In this document: positions 26,290 through 31,882 of the stretch, in pieces
Layout: each line of letters opens with the position of its first letter
How positions within the stretch are numbered: the stretch's first letter is position 1
From: CAMDHY01 sp046156265
GTDB lineage: Bacteria; Pseudomonadota; Alphaproteobacteria; Rhizobiales; Segnochrobactraceae
Direction of reading: 5' to 3'
Assembly: GCF_046156265.1 (NCBI RefSeq)
Contig: NZ_JAWDIR010000043.1
Span: 310,001-374,000 of the forward strand
Length of the DNA stretch: 64,000 nucleotides
Position numbers and translations under genes: made by a program
The notes under the pieces: model-generated
Databases searched by the model: none
What the model was told of the DNA's origin: nothing
The model's input: only the letters and a program-made list of their open reading frames with translations

Positions 26290-26700
26290 CTACTCGATGC
26301 GCGCCGTTCCGGCGAGCCCGTCGTCCCGAAGCCAGCGCAGCGATTTGTCACCGGTGCGGGTGAGCGTGAAGCAATGGGCGCGACCGTCGTACCATTCCTG
26401 CCATTGCTGGCAGAGGCGGTTGCCGTCGATCCACCAGCGTCCCTTGTCGGTCGGCGCCATCATCTTGCCCAGGCCGAGGGCCTCACCGTCACCGTCGACT
26501 ACCCCACCCGACCGGTAGTTCAGCGGGAACTCGCCGCCGAACGGCGTGGCGAGATAGATGCGCTTGCCTCCGACAATCGACTTGATGTCCGCCGCATCGA
26601 GCGGCCCGGACGTGGCGAATGTCGGAGCGACTCCCGCACCGAGCATCGCCGACAGCGCCAGCGCCGCGACAGCCAGCCGTTCCTTGCCACCAATCGGCAT
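26290..26700 (-). CDS. Small exported conserved protein with Cys pair
   Basis: This 136-aa protein has a clear signal peptide (residues 1-29, ending PTFA). The mature domain contains YLATPFGGEFPLNYR, a GRWWIDGNRLCQQWQEW segment and GRAHCFTL. The spacing of the two cysteines and many Trp residues suggests a small disulfide-bonded periplasmic domain, a type common as orphan exported proteins in alphaproteobacteria. The start is firmly set by GGAGGTCTCG before ATG at 26700. It stands alone beside the tRNA-Ser gene. Function is unknown. Confidence 0.8.
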   Translation of the reverse strand: MPIGGKERLAVAALALSAMLGAGVAPTFATSGPLDAADIKSIVGGKRIYLATPFGGEFPLNYRSGGVVDGDGEALGLGKMMAPTDKGRWWIDGNRLCQQWQEWYDGRAHCFTLTRTGDKSLRWLRDDGLAGTARIE

Positions 26701-26902
26701 CGAGACCTCCTTGCATGCCCCCGCTGCTCCATTGGCCGGGATACGCGCGTGAACCCGTGCCGGATTTGCGGCATGGGCGCGGCTGGTCGCCACGCTGATC
26801 GGCTTCGACGCGGCTCATCGGTGAAAGTACGCGCCTGAGGTCAGTTGAGCTCACCGCGGCGACTTGACAGCGACGGCAGGATCGACGGAATGCACGCGGG
26901 AC

Positions 26903-26992
26903 GGATGGGTGGCCGAGCGGTTGAAGGCAGCGGTCTTGAAAACCGCCAGGGGTGCAAGCCCCTCGTGGGTTCGAATCCCACCCCATCCGCCA
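26903..26992 (+). tRNA. tRNA-Ser (anticodon UGA)
   Basis: This 90-base class II tRNA has acceptor stem GGATGGG pairing with CCCATCC and a long variable arm. The T-arm contains GGTTCGAATCCC and the genome encodes the terminal CCA. The anticodon loop CTTGAAA puts TGA at 26937-26939, reading UCA and related Ser codons. Its 3' end is the integration site of the downstream mobile element. Confidence 0.97.
26979..26992 (+). repeat. attL core, 14-bp direct repeat (tRNA 3' end)
   Basis: CACCCCATCCGCCA at the tRNA-Ser 3' end is repeated exactly at 36673-36686, on the far side of the integrase gene. This is the typical footprint of site-specific integration into a tRNA gene. Confidence 0.7.
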
Positions 26993-27101
26993 TTTTCTGC
27001 GCTAACTATCTCATTTCACTTGGTTTTATGCGGGACGGTCAGCGCCGCCCACGCACCCACCCACAAACTGCCTCTGGAATGTCCCGGACGTTCGCGGAAT
27101 G

Positions 27102-27128
27102 AAAAGGGCGGCCCTCGCGGACCGCCCT
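27102..27128 (-). terminator. Rho-independent terminator of the left cargo operon
   Basis: On the minus strand, arms AGGGCGG and CCGCCCT (27122-27128 and 27105-27111) enclose a 10-base GC loop and are followed by TTTT at 27102-27105. It lies about 90 bp beyond the last small gene of the minus-strand operon that starts at 27968. Confidence 0.7.
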
Positions 27129-27154
27129 CCATCTGGTTTTGCCACAACCTGTGT

Positions 27155-27183
27155 CGAAACCGTCCCAAGCTGGGACAGTTTCG
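27155..27183. repeat. 29-bp interrupted palindrome near attL
   Basis: The arms are CGAAAC-c-GTCCCA (27155-27167) and TGGGAC-a-GTTTCG (27171-27183), with a 3-base centre and a single mismatched pair. There is no T-run, and it lies about 160 bp inside the attL end. It may be a binding site for integrase, an excision factor or a regulator, or a second transcription stop for the left operon. Confidence 0.55.
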
Positions 27184-27218
27184 CAAGCTCTAGCCATCGC
27201 GCCACCTGCTCGTCGCGC

Positions 27219-27371
27219 TCAAGTGCCGTCAGGTCGCCTCGGCAGTACCCACGTCGCGAGGCTGATCAGCTTGCGGGAGAGCCACATGCGGACCGTCTCG
27301 ACCACCGCCCGGCGAAGCTGCCGCCAGCCGTCCCGGCGCCGCGGGCGCACCAGCGGCACGCTAGGCCGCAT
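27219..27371 (-). CDS. Small basic amphipathic protein, 50 aa
   Basis: This 50-codon frame overlaps the 3' end of the preceding gene by 11 bp and ends the minus-strand operon before the terminator. The product is strongly basic, with an amphipathic helix rich in Trp, Leu and Arg (WRQLRRAVVETVRMWLSRKL) and then LATWVLP. Short proteins of this style occur at cassette ends in alphaproteobacterial prophages. No function is assigned, and the start (ATG at 27371) rests on overlap and position. Confidence 0.4.
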   Translation of the reverse strand: MRPSVPLVRPRRRDGWRQLRRAVVETVRMWLSRKLISLATWVLPRRPDGT

Positions 27372-27594
27372 CGCGCGGCACCATGCGGTCGTCGGCTCGC
27401 TTGGCCGTGGCCTCCTGCAGGATCGCGTTGGCGTCGCGAAGCAGCACCATCCCCTCACCGAGAACGGTGTTGAGGGCTTCCAACTCGCGCCGGTCCAACT
27501 CCCCGTGCTCGCTCGGGCACGTCACGAGAAAGGCGGCGGTTACGAACTGCTCGGCGCGCCGGAGCATGTCGTGCGGGTGTTCTCGTGTGGTCAC
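27361..27594 (-). CDS. Hypothetical 77-aa element protein
   Basis: This mostly helical, acidic small protein (LRRAEQFVTAAFLV, LEALNTVLGEGMVLLRDANA) has no recognised family. Its GTG start overlaps the stop of the upstream Tat-signal gene by 4 bp (GTGA), a strong sign of translational coupling and that both are real. It has no signal peptide, so a cytoplasmic partner or regulator for the exported protein is possible but unproven. Confidence 0.65.
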   Translation of the reverse strand: MTTREHPHDMLRRAEQFVTAAFLVTCPSEHGELDRRELEALNTVLGEGMVLLRDANAILQEATAKRADDRMVPRDAA

Positions 27595-27968
27595 TGTGCG
27601 GCCCTCCTGAGGTAGTCGTGTAGCCGGTCGAGAAGCTGCTCCTGATACTGCTCGCTCAGTGGGCCGCGATGGTCCCGCACGATGTCGAGCGCCTCCACGG
27701 CATCGGCCGGCGTCGCAAGGTCGATGCTGCTCAGCCGATCCTCGAGGGGGTCGATGATCTCATCCATCGCGGCATCGAAGTCTTCGTCTTCCAGTGGGCT
27801 CGCGTTGAGTTCGGCGAGCGCGTGCCGGTAGCGATCCACAGCGGCGCGGAAGTGGGAACCGGCCCCGCTCGCGCCCGCAGGCAGCGCGGCGATGGGAGCG
27901 GCCGCGGCCGCCATGCCGACGAGGAACGTGCGGCGGGATGTGGTATTCAACGGGACAGCTTCGGGCAT
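27591..27968 (-). CDS. Tat-signal small exported protein of the element
   Basis: This 125-aa protein begins with a textbook twin-arginine signal (TSRRTFLVGMAAAAAPIAAL, cleavage near AGASG). A roughly 90-residue acidic helical mature domain follows. The start ATG at 27968 has AGGAG at good spacing; codons upstream are not convincing. It opens a minus-strand operon of three short genes and is divergent from the ribbon-helix-helix gene across 77 bp. No family is recognised. Confidence 0.7.
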   Translation of the reverse strand: MPEAVPLNTTSRRTFLVGMAAAAAPIAALPAGASGAGSHFRAAVDRYRHALAELNASPLEDEDFDAAMDEIIDPLEDRLSSIDLATPADAVEALDIVRDHRGPLSEQYQEQLLDRLHDYLRRAAQ

Positions 27969-28045
27969 GGGATAGCTCCTTGCCTGGGGTAGGGCCGAGC
28001 TGGAGGCTGCCACCTCTTGCTCGGCTCGCATTTGTGTAGTACGCA

Positions 28046-28258
28046 ATGACCATGACGTCAATAGATGTACCACGCAAAAAACGCGGCCGGCCCGCGACAG
28101 GGCAGGATCCGGTGACGGCGATCAGGCTGTCGACGGACTTGCGCGCCGCGCTCGAGACGGCCGCGGCGGCCGAACCCGACAGCCCCAGTCGGTCGGAGAT
28201 GATCCGGCGGATCGTGGTCGAGTGGCTGCGAGGCCGGGGGTACCTGCCGAAGGAGTAG
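28046..28258 (+). CDS. Ribbon-helix-helix-like DNA-binding protein
   Basis: This 70-aa protein starts with a basic AT-hook-like patch (KKRGRPATG) and then a CopG/Arc-type ribbon-helix-helix pattern. That pattern is a beta-strand VTAIRLS, a helix DLRAALETAAAAE, SRSEMIRRIVVEWLRG and a short tail. It probably represses its own divergent promoter region (27969-28045), where GTAGTACGCA and GTACCACGCA sequences recur. An in-frame ATG at 28052 is an alternative start. Confidence 0.7.
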   Translation: MTMTSIDVPRKKRGRPATGQDPVTAIRLSTDLRAALETAAAAEPDSPSRSEMIRRIVVEWLRGRGYLPKE

Positions 28259-28347
28259 TGATCGAGCGCGGCGCGAAATTGAGGAGACGTGCGCAGCCTG
28301 CGGTTTATGGTGAGCCGAGGGAAACTCACCGCGGGGTTCTTGCTGCA

Positions 28348-29289
28348 ATGTCCGGCATCGCTTGGAGCCCCTACCGTGCGGTTGCGCGATTGGCAGTCGT
28401 TCTGGGTTTTCTAGGTGGGTCCGTGCCCTACGGCGCTACCGCAGCCGATGAACGCAACGGTCAATCCGTACTGGCACAGGCTGGAGCTTCCCTGCGCGAC
28501 GCCAAGCGAACGGGACTGCTCAACGAGGCCGAGAGCGCACCCTATTCCGTAAATTACGAGAAGGCCTGCTCCGATCCCTCCAGCCGCGAGGAGGCCGATC
28601 TCTGCCAGCAATGGCGCAACGCCGAGGCTGCGAGTCAACTTGTTGAGCAAGCACACTTGCAGATACGGTTGTCGTTACTGGAAGGCGCTCTGCTCGTTCT
28701 AACCGTATTTTTCACCGGTTGGGCGGCGGTCGCCGCATCACGAGCGGCTAAGTCAGCGCAGAGCGCTGTCAACGTAGCGATCACTGCCACGCGCCTGCAA
28801 CGCACCACCGACCGTCCATACTTAGTTCCGACAGGCGCCTATCCGGAAATCATTTCGTCCGGTAGTCCACAGCACGAAATTGCTCTGCGGATGAACATCC
28901 TCAACGTGGGACGCGGGCCAGCGATCTTCACGGGTTTTGGGGTGACCTCTGAGATTGGAGCGTCCGCAACGGGAACCTGCCCTCTACGGAGTGGCGAAAT
29001 GAAAGGGAGGTGGTTCATTCGCGAGGACAGCACCCGCACATTTTCGGTTCCGTTCGCCTACGTCTTATTCTCAGGTGAACAATACGATCGCTTGATGCAA
29101 AATAAAGTAAACCTGTACTTCTATGGATACTTAAGGTACGTCGATATGTTTAAAGTGGCGCGGCGAACGTCGTTTTGCCTAGAATTCGTTCCGAAGCAGA
29201 AAGATCTACTGACGGCGGGAGTATTTGTGCAATCTGGTGATTCAAATCTTTGGTATGACGAGGAAGAGTCCGAAGAGTACGGCGGCTAG
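28348..29289 (+). CDS. Membrane-anchored protein of unknown function
   Basis: This 313-aa product has an N-terminal hydrophobic segment (signal or anchor, about 8-30). A Cys-containing extracytoplasmic region (YEKACSDPSSREEADLCQQW) follows, then one strong transmembrane helix near 105-125 (LLEGALLVLTVFFTGWAAVA) and a long C-terminal beta-rich domain. The gene becomes clearly AT-richer from about 28800, unlike the host DNA, which suggests recent transfer. Related architectures are frequent orphan cargo in alphaproteobacterial elements. The start is uncertain: the ATG at 28348 was chosen, with GGGG about 13 bases upstream. Confidence 0.6.
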   Translation: MSGIAWSPYRAVARLAVVLGFLGGSVPYGATAADERNGQSVLAQAGASLRDAKRTGLLNEAESAPYSVNYEKACSDPSSREEADLCQQWRNAEAASQLVEQAHLQIRLSLLEGALLVLTVFFTGWAAVAASRAAKSAQSAVNVAITATRLQRTTDRPYLVPTGAYPEIISSGSPQHEIALRMNILNVGRGPAIFTGFGVTSEIGASATGTCPLRSGEMKGRWFIREDSTRTFSVPFAYVLFSGEQYDRLMQNKVNLYFYGYLRYVDMFKVARRTSFCLEFVPKQKDLLTAGVFVQSGDSNLWYDEEESEEYGG

Positions 29290-29304
29290 CACGACAGTCG
29301 CCCA

Positions 29305-29532
29305 TCACTGCAGCCGTGTCGTCGGCGCGTTCGGCTCGTCGACGAAGCGGGCCACCTCTGCCAGTGCGTCGACACGCCAGGCGGCGAGGTCCGCCCGGGT
29401 CCGTTCCATGTTCGCGGCAATCTCCGCGTCGCTCGCTCCGAGGTCGCGGAACATGGTCTCCGCATTCGACAGCGCCTCTGCGATCACGTCGTCGAGGCCG
29501 GCCACGCCCTTCCGTTTGGTCGTGTCGTTCAT
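29305..29532 (-). CDS. Hypothetical 75-aa phage-element protein
   Basis: This helical acidic protein (LDDVIAEALSNAETMFRDLG, IAANMERTRADLAAW) is the last gene of the capsid cassette. Its ATG overlaps the stop of the upstream gene by 4 bp. No family is recognised; position suggests a head-associated or assembly accessory role, which is inference only. It converges on the membrane-protein gene 15 bp away. Confidence 0.6.
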   Translation of the reverse strand: MNDTTKRKGVAGLDDVIAEALSNAETMFRDLGASDAEIAANMERTRADLAAWRVDALAEVARFVDEPNAPTTRLQ

Positions 29533-29843
29533 CGGCCCGCGTCCTTTCCGTCCTTGCCCTTGCGGGCCATTAAGCTCCACGCGTCCGACGCGGCGGGCGC
29601 CTCGCCGGCCATCACCTCGCGGATGGCGCACCAACTCTGACCATCGACGACGACGACGGACCCGCGGGCGTAGTCGGCGGCTCGACTGTAGGTGCCGACG
29701 AACATCATTCCCTTGGTGGCGCGACGCTCGAGCATTTCGATACGGTCGGCGAGCGGCCCAACAGCCTCGCGGATCGCCTGCTTGGTGACGCTCACGAAGT
29801 CGTAGAGAGCCGTCTCGAGTTCCTTGCGGTCCAAATCGCTCAT
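29529..29843 (-). CDS. Phage-like protein with collagen-type tail motif
   Basis: This 104-aa protein has an N-terminal coiled-coil-prone helix (DRKELETALYDFVSVTKQAI to LERR). A compact beta domain (GTYSRAADYARGSVVVVDG, SWCAIRE) resembling small chitin/carbohydrate-binding modules in phage fibres follows. It ends in a Gly-Lys-Asp tail, RKGKDGKDAGR, like the start of collagen-type repeats. It overlaps the capsid stop and the downstream start by 4 bp each. It may decorate the capsid; this is inferred from position. Confidence 0.65.
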   Translation of the reverse strand: MSDLDRKELETALYDFVSVTKQAIREAVGPLADRIEMLERRATKGMMFVGTYSRAADYARGSVVVVDGQSWCAIREVMAGEAPAASDAWSLMARKGKDGKDAGR

Positions 29844-30997
29844 TCCGCGTACCTCGCACCGACGAGCAGCGCGACGGCATCGGCGCGGCGCAGCTTCCAG
29901 GCGACGAAACGCGTCATGCGGAACGCGATCAAGTTGCTCATCCACAACGATGCGATCGGGGTCGAGCCGGTCCACGGGCTGTCGGGCGAGTCGTTCAACT
30001 GAACATCGCCCTCGGTGAAGGCCGCCACCTCGATGCCGTCGTCGGCGATCAGGAGCTCGGCACTGTCGAGGAGCGTGACCGTGTCTTCGGCCGGGCTGTT
30101 GCCGTCGACCGGCGCAGCCTCCGAGACGAGAACGGGCAAGCCCCAAAGGGTGCCGCCGACCGCCGTCACCGTGTCGAACGGCGGACCCATCGAGGCCAGG
30201 CCCACCGCGGTGCGCTTGCGCATGATGACGACAGCGCCGGTGAGGTCGCCGGCCACCGCATCGAACAGGCGCCGGAAGTCGAGACGCGCCGCCGCGGCCG
30301 TCGACCCGCTCGACTCGATCGTGGTGGCGCCGTAGGTCACCGCGCCCGGCTGCTGCCCGTCCACGGGCGCGAGGGACGGGTTCAGGAACGACACGTCGGA
30401 AAACTCGACTGCTACCGCCTCGAGGTCGCGACGGATCAAGGTGTCCGCGGACGGGTCCGACAGACGCACTAGGTCGGTGCTCGCCACCGCAACGCCGCCG
30501 ATCTTCGCGGGTGCGAGCGTCGTGCTCACGTAGGTGATGGGGCTCAACTGAAAGGCGCTGCCCTCGCTGGTCCACCGCGCCGTTGCGCCTGCCGTCTGCG
30601 TCGGAGCCGCGATGTTGAAGGGGACCGGCCGCGCCGCCGGGAGACGGTCGATCACGGTGCGAGCCCTCAGCACTTCGCCGAACGCGTCGGCAAGCTGCCG
30701 CTGCGCTGCGAGCTCCGAGCCCCACGCGCCGCCGCCGGTATCGTTGAATGTGCCGGGCGAGACGGCGGAACGGCGGTTCGGGGCGAACGCTGCCTTCTCG
30801 ACCGCGGGCAGGTTGACCGACCGGCCCCACCGCGACTTGAAGAACGCCAGCGCCTCGTCCGATCCGCCGTTCTGGCCAACGGCCGCTTTGGCGATGGCGA
30901 GGCGCAGGTAGTCTTTGGCTCGGTTTCGAACGTCGGTGGAAAGGACAGGCGCGAGGATTTGCATGAGGGGATCTCCGATTTGCGCAGAGCCTGTCAT
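29840..30997 (-). CDS. HK97-type phage major capsid protein
   Basis: This 385-aa protein matches the HK97-fold major capsid family. It has an N-terminal helical delta-like region and a TARWTSEGSAFQLSPITY stretch (E-loop/P-domain start). VGLASMGPPFDTV and GTLWGLPVLVSEAAP follow, and the C-terminal part FTEGDVQLNDSPDSP leads into a final strand. The start at 30997 overlaps the upstream stop by 4 bp (ATGA), as elsewhere in this cassette; an ATG at 30964 with a GGAG site is an alternative. No prohead protease or portal gene is adjacent, which is unusual for a complete head module. Confidence 0.8.
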   Translation of the reverse strand: MTGSAQIGDPLMQILAPVLSTDVRNRAKDYLRLAIAKAAVGQNGGSDEALAFFKSRWGRSVNLPAVEKAAFAPNRRSAVSPGTFNDTGGGAWGSELAAQRQLADAFGEVLRARTVIDRLPAARPVPFNIAAPTQTAGATARWTSEGSAFQLSPITYVSTTLAPAKIGGVAVASTDLVRLSDPSADTLIRRDLEAVAVEFSDVSFLNPSLAPVDGQQPGAVTYGATTIESSGSTAAAARLDFRRLFDAVAGDLTGAVVIMRKRTAVGLASMGPPFDTVTAVGGTLWGLPVLVSEAAPVDGNSPAEDTVTLLDSAELLIADDGIEVAAFTEGDVQLNDSPDSPWTGSTPIASLWMSNLIAFRMTRFVAWKLRRADAVALLVGARYAE

Positions 30998-31251
30998 GCC
31001 TCGCGGTCCGATGCTGTGACGCGTGACGCGTTCGGCAGTAGAACGACGCGGGCCCGCTGCGCCGCCTCGGCGATCTTCTGGCGATCGTCGGCGTGATGGG
31101 GTGCGAGATAGCCGGCCGCGATCAAGGCATCGGCGGTTTCGACCTCGTCTACTTCGATCACCAACACCATGCGACCGCGGCGCTGGCGGTCGCGATAGCG
31201 CCGGGTGCGGTCTGCCGCCGGTGATGGGTGGGACTTGCCCCGGTCCTTCAT
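30994..31251 (-). CDS. Small basic phage-element protein, 85 aa
   Basis: This 85-aa product has a highly basic N-terminal region (DRTRRYRDRQRRGRMV) and an alpha/beta C-terminal part (VLVIEVDEVETADALIAAGYL). Small proteins with this pattern are common just upstream of capsid or terminase genes in alphaproteobacterial prophages, but no function is known to me. It is the first gene of the capsid cassette, follows the 301-bp repeat-containing gap, and overlaps the capsid start by 4 bp. Confidence 0.6.
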   Translation of the reverse strand: MKDRGKSHPSPAADRTRRYRDRQRRGRMVLVIEVDEVETADALIAAGYLAPHHADDRQKIAEAAQRARVVLLPNASRVTASDREA

Positions 31252-31552
31252 GGGCGAGCCCCCAACAAAACGTTCTCAGTTTTGCCCGCGCAGAAGTTTT
31301 CTGACCGCACCGGTCCTAGGAAACGCGCCACTTTGGGCTCAAACACCCCCCCTCCGGCGGTGCTGTCGAAAGGTTTTTTGTCGCCATTTTGGACAGGTTG
31401 TCGCCCGCACCGGTCCCAACCATCAGGGGCGCCAGCACCGACCCACCCCCGGGGGGAGTGATTGTCGTCCGTCGCCTTCGCCCTGGGACCGGCGGGGGAG
31501 CCGCGCTCTGCAAAAGCGTAAGAAATCGCGTTCCGGGGATGAGCCGCGCGCA
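31252..31552. promoter_or_regulatory. 301-bp gap with two 12-bp repeats 100 bp apart
   Basis: No credible gene lies here. The 12-mer CCGCACCGGTCC occurs at 31305-31316 and again at 31405-31416, exactly 100 bp apart in the same orientation. Between them are AT-rich patches (AAAGGTTTTTTG, GCCATTTTGG). The interval precedes the minus-strand capsid cassette, so a promoter with regulator sites is the simplest reading. A packaging site is a second possibility. Confidence 0.5.
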
Positions 31553-31879
31553 TCAGTGCAGCACCCGCCCGAGCTCGGCGATCTCGGCCCCGGCCGCCCG
31601 CTCTGCGTCCTCTCGGGACAGCCCACCATCAAACTCGAGGATCCCGGCGCGCTCGTCGAAGGCCGCGCGCCAGTCCTCCACGTCCCAAGAGGAGCGCCAA
31701 GTCTGCCCTGCTACAGTCGCTACGCTTGCTACACTTTGTTGGGAGTGAGCGGCCGGAGTCCCTGCTACACTCGCTACACTTGCTACACTTTGGGTGGCGC
31801 GAGGCTGAACCGTAGCAACTGTAGCGACTGTAGCAGCCTGCGAGGTCGAATAGCGGGTGCGGAAGCGACGGTAGGTCAT
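31553..31879 (-). CDS. Small element protein with SVA/TVA repeats
   Basis: This 108-aa protein has an N-terminal half dominated by Ser/Thr-Val-Ala triplets (ATVATVATV, SVASVASVAG, SVASVATVAG). The C-terminal half is ordinary and acidic (WDVEDWRAAFDERAGILEFDGG, then AERAAGAEIAELGRVL). The triplets are encoded by the 9-bp DNA repeats annotated separately. It lies 3 bp downstream of the primase-helicase stop. The C-terminal half resembles short phage proteins that accompany replication genes. The repeats may matter more as DNA than as protein. Confidence 0.6.
   Translation of the reverse strand: MTYRRFRTRYSTSQAATVATVATVQPRATQSVASVASVAGTPAAHSQQSVASVATVAGQTWRSSWDVEDWRAAFDERAGILEFDGGLSREDAERAAGAEIAELGRVLH
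31710..31834. repeat. Nine 9-bp iteron-like repeats in three triplets
   Basis: GCTAC or GCTACA recurs with strict 9-base spacing at 31710, 31719, 31728 and at 31764, 31773, 31782. It appears in inverse orientation (GTAGC) at 31812, 31821 and 31830. Three triplets, two in one direction and one inverted, lie just beyond the primase-helicase gene. This is the geometry of replication-origin iterons, although all copies also encode Ser/Thr-Val-Ala in the overlapping gene. Confidence 0.65.
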
Positions 31880-31882
31880 CGG

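Noticed and set aside
31248..31553. 101-codon minus-strand frame in the element gap
   Set aside because: Its composition is unnatural, it has no start context, and it lies over the repeated 12-mers; treated as regulatory DNA.
31710..31834. CRISPR-like short repeats
   Set aside because: The units are 9 bp and contiguous without spacers, and they are in an open frame; no cas genes are present. Iterons or coding repeats explain them better.
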